NCBI GenBank assembly: GCA_023362775.1
Contig: JALMGJ010000008.1
Coordinates: 35,328,501 to 35,392,500 of the forward strand
From: Charina bottae
Lineage: Eukaryota > Chordata > Lepidosauria > Squamata > Charinaidae
DNA length: 64,000 nt
Reading direction: 5' to 3'
Shown here: piece by piece, positions 23,890-35,670 of the stretch
How positions within the stretch are numbered: the first letter of the stretch is position 1
How the letters are laid out: each line of letters begins with the position of its first letter
Made by a program: the position numbers and the translations under genes
The notes under the pieces: model-generated
What the model was told of the DNA's origin: nothing
The model's database searches: none
The model's input: only the letters and a program-made list of their open reading frames with translations

Positions 23890-26374
23890 GAATGAAGAAA
23901 ATGAAACTTTTCTCCTGGGACAGGCACCATGATAATTTAATGCAAACTTCACCTTACTTTCATAGGACTTCCAATACAAGGGATCAGTTCAGAATAAGAC
24001 AATACCACATAATTTATCAAATTTGTGGCCAGAGAACCAGAGCGAATAATTTGTACAAAGGAAGAAATTTACCAGTAATTTCTCAACCACTAGACTCTCC
24101 TTAATTGTGACTGTAGCATTGTTATTTTAAAAATCTCAAGGGGAAGAATTATTTTGTCTTTCCTTGGTACTTTGTGGGAAGCCAGGCAGAATGGAAATTG
24201 CTACAAAAAATGCTTGTGCAATCACACTTGCATGCTCACATTAGCTACTTCTCTAAATAAGTGCAAGAGCAGACCATGGTACTTATAACAATTTCTTTGA
24301 AATTTTCATCTCTTAAAAATATTTTTTAAAGCAAATTCCCTTTCATCAAATCAAATGAGAGCCAGTAGGGAAAAATAACAAGAGATCGGCTTTAAACAGC
24401 ACTACTTTACGCTTCTGGAAAAAGCTGTATCTCTGTCCTGAAGCCTGATTTCAGAAAGCGAAAAACAAGAATGTCAGTAAAAAATAAATTCCTGACAGGT
24501 TAAATCCACCTTGAAAATCTTGGCTCTCTCTGGGAGAGAAGCCATCTTGACTCTGTTCCTATAGAACAAAAAAAATGTCTCATCTAGTGCTTCATTGTCA
24601 AAGTCAAACTACAGAGGAGTATAAATACTATTCAAATCCTGGAAAAAAATGGCATTACACATAAGGGAAAAATGAGAAATTCCAAGACATTCCTGTCAAC
24701 CACTCTATATGTAGGCCAAAGTAGAAATATTAAAATATCCTCAACAAAAATTCCAGAATTCAAAGTAGTTTCCTTGGGACACCAGTGGAAATTTCACAGA
24801 AATCCACACTAAACATTCCCTTGTATCCCGTGGAGGTCATTTTTCAATTTATAATACAGTAAATAAATATATTTATATCCTAGCAGTTTATCCTAGGTAG
24901 AATTCTAATATGTTATATTATTGCTTCAGCACTTCTGGAACATCCTTTTCTCAAATACTTCTGCATAGAAAAATGTCAATTCCATAATGTCTAGCAACAT
25001 GGAAATATATAAATAGCACCTCAGATTTCCAAAATTCCACTGTCCTGCCCAAATAAAAACAAAGCACCCTGGACACATTCAGCCACCACCAGGCATGTTC
25101 CCAAGAATGCAATGCATTATAGCAGAGCACAAGGAATTTACCTTTGGAATGAAAAAGGAAGCTGGTCTGAGATGACTTCCTAATTCTGAAAACTCACAAC
25201 TATGGATCAGAAAAGCTTCCAACTCACTTAACAGAAATTATTTATTTAATGATTTACAATTTGTGAAAAAGTAATTGTAATTGAAAGTTAAGGGGGAAAG
25301 AAACCCTTCCTAATAGTAACTGCAATTTGACAGTGGAAACAATTATCCAGAGAGGTGATGGGTTCCTCTTCATTGGATTTTTTCAACAAGGAGGCTTAAA
25401 GTTGGATTCCTGTAATGAGCAGGATGTTCAATTCAATGGCCTAAATATCCTCCTCTAACTTTATGATTCCATGATTCACTAGCATCAAAAGAAAGAAAAA
25501 GAGGTTCCATTTAGAGAAGCTATGTGCTGTTGTGGCTTGATGACAGAACATTATTCTTAGCTGCACACCAAGCCAAAAGAAGTCACTTGGGTTCTACCTA
25601 AAAGCTGGTTTCCAAGACGAGAGCTATGATTTTATAACCTCTGTTAAATAACCAAAATTCTGCAGATGCTGCAATTCCCCTTTACCTGTACTGTGCTTAG
25701 TTATAAGAGCACACTAAATAAAAACATTACTATTGCTACTACTTTGTTATAAGACATGAGAAGCTTGGCTAAGGATGTACAAGGAGACCTTAAATCAACA
25801 GATTTTTCCTAAACACTATGCTCCAACTAATCTAGGAGCTCTGGAAACTAAGGGCACTGAGGCCAATGGCATGCCAACAGATCACCTAGGGGCATTTGCT
25901 GACTTGGCCCATATAGAGAATGATCCAAATGGTAGGAAAGGCACACATAAGGCCTGACAGCCAGTCCACCATGACAGCATCCAGTCCATATACCCACCCC
26001 TTGGCAGGGAATCTTCGCTTGAATCAGGAGATCTGAGCATTGTGCTGCATTACAAACTAATTCAAGATGGGGCTGCTGAATTTAGATGAGTTATGTTGGG
26101 GGGGGGGAAGGCAGGGAGTGAATGGCACTGATTGTCTGATGGCCAAACCACTTAGCTCGATTGTTGTTGGCTTCCACCACCTATTATGGAGTATAGATGT
26201 TTCTGTACCCGAACCCGAAAAAGAATCTTATACAGCTCTTCACTAAAGCTGCTTGATGTTGTTCCTACTTCTTTGTATAAGTAAGACTTATGCTGACATC
26301 CTCTTTTTTTATTAATATGTTGGTCTGACTGCTCAGAGTTTCATCCAACTGATATTCTTTTACTGTTCTTTTAG
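23890..26374. other. Unassigned AT-rich stretch upstream of candidate exon
   Basis: No repeat or RNA gene recognised. A G homopolymer lies at 26099-26107. Confidence 0.35.
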
Positions 26375-26545
26375 GTTCCAAGTCCTCGAGCTACATTGTC
26401 ACCTAGATTGGCTCTCCAGCTAAACAGATTGGCATGTTATCATTATTTGGAGGGGCTCCTAGAGGGATATTCCAACTCAGCCAGTTCTTTTCCAGCCACC
26501 ACCTCAGGATCAGAATTAATGGGCGTTCCAAGCTGGAGTGGAGAA
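26375..26545 (+). CDS. Candidate 57-codon internal exon of an unidentified host gene
   Basis: A strong acceptor (TTCTTTTACTGTTCTTTTAG) precedes base 26375 and a near-consensus donor (GAA|GTAAGTG) follows base 26545. The 171 nt between them are exactly 57 codons, open in the frame starting with GTT CCA AGT, so the exon would be symmetric (phase 0-0). The peptide starts VPSPRATLSPRLALQL and ends GVPSWSGE, and I do not recognise it. It has no obvious domain; the middle is leucine-rich and the end is serine/threonine-rich. It does not resemble any transposon protein in the window. It could be a real exon of a long-intron gene, an alternative cassette, or chance. Confidence 0.3.
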
Positions 26546-27376
26546 GTAAGTGGGGAGTATTTGCTAATTTTAGATTTTTACTCTTTGGTTTGGACTGTCT
26601 TTGAGGCTTTTGTAAACCACTTTTCTTAGAAAGTGCACTTTTGGACCTAGTATACCTGGAGAAGAATGCTGATCACTTTGACAATCTCAAAAAGGAATCC
26701 CAGAATGTTTGGTTTCTGTGTGTGTTTAATTTACATCGAGAGTTTCCCTTAGAAAGATGACTGGATTTAATTCCTTTTTCCCTCTGTAGTATTCTAAGTG
26801 GGAAAGAGGGAACAAAATTAGATTTACCATTAGCCTTTTATTGCTATTTGTCTAGGAGTTATACTCTTGCCCCATTCCCTAAGTTGGGCTTCCTCATGGG
26901 GCAGTTACAGGGTGAGATTAACAAGGATTTAAAATTCACCTCTATTTCCATAATGTGCTATGGAGGAATTTATGCTAGGCCAGTTCTTCATCCCCATTGG
27001 ATGGTAATAAGGTTTCCTCTGCATTGATGTCCTTGCTGTCTTTCATCAGATCAGCAAGAATTAGTATGGCACAGTTCTGCATCTTCTCTTTGTCCTGGGT
27101 GATGGGAGAATGCAGAAGAAAAACTGGCACTGCGTTTCTCTAACTGGAGAATTAGGAGGCAGCCCTTTCCAGAAGTTTATCTCCTGCTTGCTCTCACACT
27201 GAACTAATTGGCCAGATTAAGACCCACTGTTTAGCAGAGACTTAAATTGATTCTGTTTTTCTCCAAAGTAGCAGTGTCAGCAGCTAGGCGGATTCCTGAC
27301 ATACCTCCTGTTGTCTACCTCCCCCACATACCCATCTTTCTGAGACAGAAACCATATTTCCTAATTGGATATGTTG
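26546..27376. other. Unassigned stretch (possible intron)
   Basis: Nothing recognised. It would be intronic if the candidate exon is real. Confidence 0.3.
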
Positions 27377-27384
27377 GACTAAGG

Positions 27385-27653
27385 CAGGGGTGGGCAACAT
27401 CAGGCACGTGGGCTGTATAAGGCCCACGGGGCTCCTGCCGAAGGCCCGCGCGGCTCCTGCCCGCAAACCCCGCTCCTTCCACGTGATTGGCTCCCGCCTG
27501 CAAACCCCGCCCCCCAGTGCTTGTGATTGGCTCCCGCCCGCAAACTCCAGCCCCCGGTCCGCGGAAATCCCAGAAACCCCACCCCCCACCCCCCCGGTCC
27601 CTGGTTATAAATATCCAAATGGCCCTTGGCAGAAAAAAGGTTCCCCACCCCTG
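27385..27653 (+). mobile_element. hAT MITE with promoter-like interior
   Basis: The ends CAGGGGTGGGCAAC and GTTCCCCACCCCTG form a 14-bp terminal inverted repeat with one mismatch. Perfect 8-bp duplications GACTAAGG lie at 27377-27384 and 27654-27661. The 269-bp body has tandem GATTGGCTCCCGCC..CAAACCCCGCCCC units, each joining an inverted CCAAT box to a GC box. A TTATAAATAT stretch lies near 27605. No coding capacity. Confidence 0.93.
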
Positions 27654-27661
27654 GACTAAGG

Positions 27662-29061
27662 AGAGGGAAGGAGAGATTATAAAAATACATCACTGCAGAA
27701 AACAAACAAACAAGTAAATAATTCTACCCCTATTAAGTGTTAATAAACAAAATAATGGAACAGACCTTTCAAACACTGTTTGGTAGAATATTAAGTAGCA
27801 GAGTTAGGCCAACAGGATCATGATCTTTGATATTCTAATTGGTCTACCACTCTAGTCACTAGGCAGGGCCAAACTGGTGAATCAGGACAACTCCTCCCAC
27901 TCGAGGCGAGATTTTCCAAATGGAAACATTGGAAAAAGCAATTCATGGGACACAAAGAAGTCTCAGGCATCTAGGGTTATGACGATCCCCGTGCAACCCA
28001 CCCAGCATCCTCCAATAAATTACAATCAAGGGAATGCAGCCTTCTATCAAACATGTAGTAAACATGAGCAGTTTTCCATAATACAATTTGCAGCATTAGG
28101 AGTGTTTTGGATACATATTGGAAATCACCAGGGGGCCTTATTCACTGTGCCAAGTCTTAAAGATATTAAAATAATAAGCTTGGACATTTATGGAAGTGTT
28201 TACAAGTTATGCCAGTCACTTGATTGAGTCCTTCTCATACTGCTTTCTTGCCTCTCAACATGGGGTAAACAGAACTAGGCCTGCCATAAGGGAGAGCTCA
28301 ACCAAGATAAATAAATGTAGTTAAAAGCATAGGAAGAGCCATAAAGCCCTGTCATTAAGTGTTAATGTTATCCAGCTCGGTCATTATCAAGCTCATTTTG
28401 CCTGTACCACAAGTATTCTTCCAATTCACAAAACAGATTGGCTTTGCTATGTTTTTCAAGATGCAAGCAGATATTTCCAAGGCCCTCTTTTTTTTCAAGT
28501 TTAAGCCAGATGGTCCAAGTGCAGGTACAATCCCCTTAGGGCTACACTAGTTGGAATGCTTTGTGATAGAAGTCAGGAAGTGAATGGGAATTAAGCAACC
28601 TAAGTCCGTCAAGAATTGCAGACTAAAACCAGTAAAGCAATAAAGGATGGCTGTCCAATGAAATGGTGGTATATTGTTGGAAGGATGGGGTATATTGCTC
28701 AGTACTGATAGAAGGGGATAGAATTTCTTTGGCTTGCATTTTAATATGAAAGAGACAAATTCACAGTTTCCAAACTCATATATCAACCAGAATACAATCA
28801 TCAGCCGATCCTGCACTTCTTTGAATTTTGTGATGCAGTTTCCTACTTAAAAAAAATACATTAGGGAAAACTGCATACGAAATAGCTGTACTTTAAGGGA
28901 AAGTAGTTTGAAAAATGCTTATTTTAGGAAGTGTTATATGCTACACCAAACAACATGCCCCAAATGATGCAGAAATATCATGGATTTCTGCTTGAAAAAA
29001 CATGAATGTTATACAGAACGAAAAAGTCAATTCTGCATTTATTTTAAGCACTTAACATGCT
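27662..29061. other. Unassigned stretch
   Basis: The open frames 27877-28227 and 28547-28816 have no recognised relatives. No element ends noticed. Confidence 0.35.
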
Positions 29062-29168
29062 TTGGTAGTTCCTTGATTGGGCTGTTGTTTCAACAGCCAA
29101 GCAACAACAACAACAACAACAACAAATCAACCAAGCAGCAAACAACAGCCCAATCAAGGAACTACCAA
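29062..29168. repeat. Perfect 29-bp inverted repeat with 49-bp spacer
   Basis: TTGGTAGTTCCTTGATTGGG... at 29062-29090 is exactly complementary to 29140-29168. The spacer holds eight CAA units. Confidence 0.97.
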
Positions 29169-29249
29169 GGAGAGAACAACACCCCCACCAACACAGGCAG
29201 GACAAGCCATGGTATATAAACAGAGAGCAAGTCCCACTCCTTTTTCGCA

Positions 29250-29283
29250 CTGAAGATGTTGCCTAGCATGGCAATGAAACATC
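29250..29283 (+). ncRNA. Hammerhead-ribozyme-like motif, probably inactive
   Basis: Core CTGAAGA (29250-29256), one T, then a 6-bp stem (GTTGCC with GGCAAT, loop TAGCAT), then GAAAC (29276-29280). This is the order of conserved bases and stem II in a hammerhead. The trinucleotide after GAAAC is ATC. Related copies as I recall them have GTC, so the expected cleavage-site context may be lost. Confidence 0.45.
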
Positions 29284-29364
29284 TGCAAGAAAACAACAAG
29301 GCTCAGAGAGCACTAAGGACTCCACAGTTCAACCCTGAGCTACAAATATTCTCTTTGATTGATA

Positions 29365-29450
29365 CAATTATTTCTTTCTTTCTTTCTTTATTTGTCATAT
29401 TTGTCTGCCGCCCATCTCGCATGCAACAACTTTGGGCGGCTACAGAAACT
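29365..29450 (-). mobile_element. L2 3'-end fragment with (TTTC)n tail
   Basis: A TTTC microsatellite leads into CTGCCGCCCATCTCGCATGC...TTTGGGCGGCTACAGA, the L2 terminal hairpin in minus orientation. Confidence 0.85.
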
Positions 29451-30036
29451 GATCCAATATGGTGTTAAGCACTTGATATACTGTATGTTGTATTGGATGC
29501 GTAGCTAGGCAAGGAGTAGGAAACGCATGTGAAATCCACACCTTTGCTTTTCATGAATTTGACAACATTTGCAGAAACTTTGTATGCATACAACTTTATG
29601 AGTTATGGCTTTTTCTTGTAGCTGGAAAACCCACTTCCAATCTACACTTTTAAAATGTAATTTCTATAAGGTATTTTAGTGAAAGGTCAGATGCCCTGCA
29701 GATTAGCTGTAAACAGAGCATTTTTACCACAAAATGTAAGTGAAGTTGAGGCACAATACTCAAAAAAAAAGACTCACAGATCCAATTCTTTTCATTTAGC
29801 CCAGTAGCTGTGGAGAATGCCATTAGCATTTTCTGATGTTCCAGACTGGCACATATGCTTAAACAACCAGTAATAACTTACAGATGCCAGCCTGTGGTGG
29901 GAATAAACACTGTGGAAAAAGACAATTCAGTTCTGGCATAAACACATGGAAATACATTAAAATAAATGGAGACTTTATCACCATGAAATTTTGGCCAAAT
30001 ACCTTCTGGTTGGTACTGATCTAATTACTTGTTTAT
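29451..30036. other. Unassigned stretch
   Basis: Nothing recognised before the BovB insertion. Confidence 0.4.
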
Positions 30037-30049
30037 ATGGCTCACATTC

Positions 30050-33000
30050 TCCAGCAAAGGAGATTGTTACATTGTCGTGGTGCTGGAGCTTGAGCACCTC
30101 AATGAAACCATGAGCTAAACCGTGAAGGGACACCCAAGACGGGAAGGTCATGGCAGAGAGGTCAGACTAAATACGATCCCTGGGGAAGGTAATGGCAACC
30201 CACCCCAGTATTCTTGCCGTGAAAACTAAATGGATCAGTACAACCAGAGATATGTCGGTATACCATCAGAAGATGGGACTCCCAGGTCGGAAGATGGTCA
30301 AAATGCTACTGGGGAGGAACAGAGGATACGTTCAACTAGCCCCAGATGTGATGACACAGCTAGCTCAAAGCCGAAAGGACGGCTAGTGGCCGACGGTGCT
30401 GGTGGTGAACGATGAATCCGATGTTCTAAACATCAACACACCATAGGAACCTGGAATGTAAGATCTATGAGCCAGGGCAAATTAGATGTGGTTATTGGTG
30501 AGATGTCAAGATTAAATATAGACATTTTAGGTGTCAGTGAACTGAAATGGACTGGAATGGGCCACTTCACATCAGATGACCACCAGATCTACTACTGTGG
30601 ACAAGAGGACCACAGAAGAAATGGAGTAGCCTTCATAATTAATAATAAAGTGGCTAAAGCAGTGCTTGGATACAATCCAAAAAACGATAGAATGATCTCA
30701 ATTCGAATTCAGGGGAAGCCATTTAACATCACAGTGATCCAAATATACGCCCCAACCACAGATGCTGAAGAAGCAGAAGTAGATCAGTTCTATGAGGATC
30801 TGCAGCACCTACTGGATAATACACCAAAAAGAGATGTTATTTTCATTACAGGAGACTGGAATGTTAAGGTGGGTAGTCAGACGACACCTAGAATTACAGG
30901 CAAGCATGGTCTGGGAGAACAAAATGAAGCAGGACATAGGCTGATAAAATTTTGCCAAGACAACTCACTGTGCATAACAAACACTCTCTTCCAACAACCT
31001 AAAAGACGACCTTATACATGGACTTCACCAGATGGTCGACACTGAAAACAGATTGACTACTATTGACTACACCTTTGCAGCCAAAGGTGGCGGACATCTA
31101 TACAGTCGGTAAAAACAAGACCTGGAGCTGACTGTAGTTCAGATCACGAACTTCTTATTGCAAAATTTAGAATCAGACTAAAGGGAACAGGGAATACCCA
31201 CAGATCAGTTAGATATGAGCTCACTAATATTCCTAAGGAATATGCAGTGGAGGTGAAGAATAGATTTAAGGGACTAGATTTAGTAGATAGGGTCCCGGAA
31301 GAACTATGGACAGAAGTTCACAACATTGTTCAGGAGGTGGCAAAAAAAAACGTCCCAAATAAAAAGAAAACCAAGAAGGCAAGATGGCTGTCTGCTGAGA
31401 CACTGGAAGTAGCCCAAGAAAGAAGGAAAGCAAAAGGCAACAGTGATAGGGGGAGATATGCCCAATTCAATGCAAAATTCCAGAGGTTAGCCAGAAGAGA
31501 TAAGGAATTATTTTTAAACAAGCAATGTGTGGAAGTGGAAGAAGACAATAGAATAGGAAGGACAAGAGACCTCTTCCAGAAAATTAGAAACATCGGAGGT
31601 AAATTCCAGGCAAAAATGGGTATGATCAAAAACAAAGATGGTAAGGACCTAACAGAAGCAGAAGAGATCAAGAAAAGGTGGCAAGAATATACGGAAGATC
31701 TGTATAGGAAGGATAATAATACTGGAGATAGCTTTGACGGTGTGGTCAGTGAGTTAGAGCCAGACATCCTGAAGAGTGAGGTTGAATGGGCCTTAAGAAG
31801 CATTGCTAATAACAAGGCAGCAGGAGACGACGGTATCCCAGCTGAACTGTTTAAAATCTTGCAAGATGATGCTGTCAAGGTGATGCATGCCATATGCCAG
31901 CAAATTTGGAAAACACAAGAATGGCCATCAGATTGGAAAAAATCAACTTATATCCCCATACCAAAAAAGGGAAGCACTAAAGAATGTTCAAACTATCGAA
32001 CAGTGGCACTTATTTCACATGCCAGTAAGGTAATGCTCAAGATCTTGCAAGGTAGACTCCAGCAATTCATGGAGCGAGAATTGCCAGATGTACAAGCTGG
32101 GTTTAGAAAAGGCAGAGGAACTAGAGACCAAATTGCCAATATCCGCTGGATAATGGAGAAAGCCAGGGAGTTTCAGAAAAACATCTATTTTTGTTTGATT
32201 GACTATTCTAAAGCCTTTGACTGTGTGGATCATAACAAATTGTGGCAAGTTCTTGGTGGTATGGGGATACCAAGTCATCTTGTCTGCCTCCTGAGGAATC
32301 TGTATAACGACCAAGTAGCAACGGTAAGAACAGATCACGGAACAACGGACTGGTTTAAGATTGGGAAAGGAGTACGGCAGGGCTGTATACTCTTACCCTA
32401 CCTATTCAACCTGTACGCAGAACACATCATGCGACGTGCTGGGCTTGAGGAATCCAAGGCTGGAGTTAAAATCGCTGGAAGAAACATTAACAATCTCAGA
32501 TATGCAGATGATACCACTTTGATGGCTGAAAGCGAGGAGGAGTTGAGGAACCTTATGACGAAGGTGAAAGAAGAAAGTGCAAAAGCTGGCTTGCAGTTAA
32601 ACCTCAAAAAAAAACAAGATTATGGCAACCAGCTTGATTGATAACTGGCAAATAGAGGGAGAAAAAGTGGAGGCAGTGACAGACTTTGTATTTCTAGGCG
32701 CAAAGATTACTGCAGATGCTGACTGCAGCCAGGAAATCAGAAGACGTCTACTTCTTGGGAGGAGAGCAATGGCAAATCTTGATAAAATAGTTAAGAGCAG
32801 AGACATCACACTGACAACAAAGGTCCGCATAGTTAAAGCAATGGTATTCCCTGTAGTAACCTATGGCTGTGAGAGCTGGACCATAAGGAAGGCTGAGCGA
32901 AGGAAGATAGATGCTTTTGAACTGTGGCATTGGAGGACAATTCTGAGAGTGCCTTGGACTGCAAGAAGATCAAACCAGTCCATCCTCCAGGAAATAAAGC

Positions 33001-33283
33001 CAGACTGCTCACTTGAGGGAATGATATTAAAGGCAAACTGAAGTACTTTGGCCACATAACGAGAAGACAGGATACCCTGGAGAAGATGCTGCTGCTAGGG
33101 AAAGTGGAAGGCAAAAGGAAGAGGGGCCGACCATGGGCAAGATGGATGGATGATATTCTGGAGGTGACAGACTCAACCATGGGGGAGCTGGGGATGGTGA
33201 CAGCCAACAGGAAGCTCTGGCGTGGGCTGATCCATGAAGTCACGAAGAGTCGGAAGCGACTGAACGAATAAACAACAACAAAA
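30050..33283 (+). mobile_element. Full-length BovB (RTE) LINE, subfamily A
   Basis: The 3,234-bp element lies between 13-bp duplications ATGGCTCACATTC (30037-30049 and 33284-33296). It starts with a roughly 0.4-kb 5' UTR, carries one long endonuclease and reverse transcriptase frame, and ends GAATAAACAACAACAAAAA. Length and order match complete BovB. It is inactive because of two stops, a +1 and a -1 frame change. The copy at 39428-40662 is about 96-97% identical by eye, and the fragment at 53234-53440 is of the same subfamily. Confidence 0.96.
30467..33271 (+). pseudogene. BovB endonuclease-reverse transcriptase, disabled
   Basis: The N-terminal apurinic-type endonuclease is clear at 30467-31230 (SELKWTGMG, IYAPT, ITGDWNVKVG, then SSDHELL). 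The central reverse transcriptase spans 31800-32560 (FRKGRGTRDQ, DYSKAFDCVDH, GVRQGCILLP, and catalytic LRYADDTTLM). A C-terminal conserved block (FGHI..., KSRKRLNE) ends at TAA 33269-33271. Lesions: TGA at 31043-31045, where the related frame has an arginine codon (CpG decay); a second TGA at about 31058 inside a short TATTGACTA duplication; an extra base in the A run near 32607; and a missing A near 33036. The protein nicks DNA and primes cDNA synthesis on the nick in active relatives. Confidence 0.95.
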
Positions 33284-33296
33284 ATGGCTCACATTC

Positions 33297-35435
33297 CCGT
33301 ATCAGTTCAGGACTTCAGATTTCTTAATGCACTGATTAATTTCAGTACAATGCAAAAATATCTAATAACTGTATTTTAACCTTTTCTTAAACATTACAGT
33401 TCAGATCCAGAGAAAAAGGTTGGCCAGGCTTCTTAGGTCATGCTGAAATCAGATGGAATAAAGCTTCAGTTAGTTTTTCAGTTTGGGTCAGTTGTTTCCC
33501 AGTTAATAACTAGTTATTAGGGTACATGAAAAATCACACAGCATGTGGCAAAAAGTATTTGCTTTAAATACAGCATTTTGCTTTTAATGAGAACCGACAT
33601 CAATCAGTGTTTCTCGTCTTTGCTGTATTGGGAACAATTTTTGACCTCTGTTGGTACAATGAACAATAACTCTGTTGTTATTCCAAATTACAGGTCAGTT
33701 GGTTTATATCCTATCAAATTCAATGAAAATCTAACAAGTGTGCTATCCTTACCTAGAGACCTCACTTTCTGCATATATTTCTCTCTGCAGAGTCCTATCT
33801 GAGCTCCATTTCGTGGACATATCATACTGTCAAAGGCCTCAGGAACTTGGATGAATAGATCCATTCAGGAATTTCGTGATTATTATATTGCCCTACTATT
33901 GCAATTTCTTTTTCCCTTCCTCCACAGATACAGCCCTAAATCAATACAGGTTAATCTATATAAGGGAAATCAGCTTCAGAATATACTGTATATCAGTCTC
34001 CTAGGTATAATCCTATATATGCTAAGTAGTGGAAAATAATCCCTTGCACCACCCTTCTTTTCTTTCATAAGGCTGCAAGGGAAATTGCCCTCTGAAGATG
34101 AAAGTGATCATCAGTAACCCAACTGTCCAGATTCATTAGGAAGAGAAGAAGAAGAAGAAGAAGAAATTTTTATAGAAATATAAACATGATTTTATAGAAA
34201 TAAGACTTTTTTGTAAAGGAAGGCGGGACATTCATAACATATTCTTTGGTCATGACATAACTAAATAAATTCATGAAAAATCATACTATCTCCATGGGAA
34301 TTTTACTAATATTCTCTTTGAAAGTAAACATTTTCTCTCATCAAACTGAATTTTGGGGGACAAATATTATTCTATCCTTACATACAAAAGAAACCAGGTT
34401 GTTGTCTTCTCTTTGGGGTAAAAGGAGTCAATAAAGGACACTGTTGATGTTTAGAAGGTGCTGGTGTCAGTAGAAAGGGTGGGCTTGGAGCCTTCTTTGA
34501 AACATAGAATTTAGAGATGCCAGGCCAGCCCATAGTAAGGTCACCCAATGTTCTTATCAGATGCTACATTCTGGCTGTAAAGGTCATGGTATAATTAATA
34601 TTACCATTGTAATTCTTAGGTACAATTCAGAGGGTATATAACCTGTAACCTTGTGGGCTTTGGAATGCTTCTGTATTCCTACATAATGCTTCTGTATTCT
34701 GGACCCCAGTGATCACGGTTGTTGTGCATGCCAAGAAAAGATATGTGTTGCATCCATCTCCAATTGCTTTGGTTCCTTATTCAAGTGGGTATTTTTCCCA
34801 CAACAGAATGCAAATTGGTAGGGAAAACTGCGTAATCTATATACTACTAAAACCCTCCTGTTTGTATCTAACCTTTAACTGGGCGAAACAGTGCATTGTA
34901 GGGCAACAATTTTTGAACCAAGGTACCTCAAATGGGCTAACTTACAGAATGCGTCCAGAATCCAGGACCCATGGCTCTCGTGGAATTGAAATTGACTGTG
35001 CTATACAGTTCAATATGAAGGGCATGGGCTATTTTCAAGGCGGATACATCTCTGAATATCTCCCTGAATTTTTAAGAACATTTCCAGTGAACGCAGTACA
35101 TTAGAAGCTCTGCCATTGTTGATGGCATTGAGGAATCTGGAAAGGAAATATCTCTGAAATTATGACCCAATGGGTCACGGATTGTCTTGTAACCTTTTAA
35201 AAACAAGACTACTAGTTACAAGACTGTAAGTCTCTGCAAGGTTAGTCAGCCCACAAGCAGCACAAATGTATGCATCCTACCACATTGATAGAGCTGTATG
35301 GTTAGACTTGACATTCCTGGCAGCTAATTGTTGGTGCTGGATATGTAGCAAGTCTGGTTACTTGTTTCTACCCATACCTGTGATTAACATCAACTATTGA
35401 TCATGATCAGATGCTTCAAGTGAACAAATTACCAG
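33297..35435. other. Unassigned stretch
   Basis: The 131-residue frame at 34709-35104 has no recognisable domain and is not splice-bounded. A short (AAG)n tract lies at 34147-34165. Confidence 0.35.
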
Positions 35436-35437
35436 GA

Positions 35438-35670
35438 GAACCAGTTTGGTGTAGTGGTTAAGGCACCAGACTAGAAACTGGGAGACTGTGAGTTCTAGTC
35501 CTGCCTTAAGCATGAAGCCAGCTGGGTGACTTTGGGCCAGTTACTCTCTCTTAGCCCTAGGAAGGAGGAAATGGCAAACTACTTCTGAAAATCTTGCCAA
35601 GAAAACTGCAGCAACTTGTCCAGGCAGTCGCCAGGATTCAACACTGACTTGAAGGAACCAAAAAAAAAAA
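35438..35670 (+). mobile_element. tRNA-derived SINE with A-rich tail
   Basis: Head GTGTAGTGGTTAAGGCACC with B box GAGTTCTAGTCC, then AGCCCTAGGAAGGAGGAAATGGCAAAC and a distinct 3' half (CTTGCCAAGAAAACTGCAG...GACTTGAAGGAACC) ending in eleven A residues. Its 5' half is the parent type of the left unit in the mosaic SINEs at 1-286 and 56037-56420. Confidence 0.85.

Larger units (their letters stand above)
29062..29345 (+). mobile_element. Penelope-like element terminal fragment (probable)
   Basis: The sequence CGCACTGAAGATGTTGCC...GAAACATCTGCAAGAAAAC belongs to a widespread squamate repeat whose CTGAxGA...GAAAC core resembles the hammerhead motifs of Penelope-like elements. Upstream lies a perfect inverted repeat (29062-29090 and 29140-29168) around a (CAA)n spacer. 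That layout would fit partial terminal-repeat copies in opposite orientation. No reverse transcriptase or GIY-YIG coding sequence is left. The family call is from motif and memory, not alignment. Confidence 0.5.

Noticed and set aside
27877..28227. 116-residue plus-strand frame
   Set aside because: No recognised relatives, no flanking splice sites noticed, and a non-ATG start.
34709..35104. 131-residue open frame on the plus strand
   Set aside because: No recognisable motif, no splice or promoter context. About one frame of this length is expected by chance in 64 kb.
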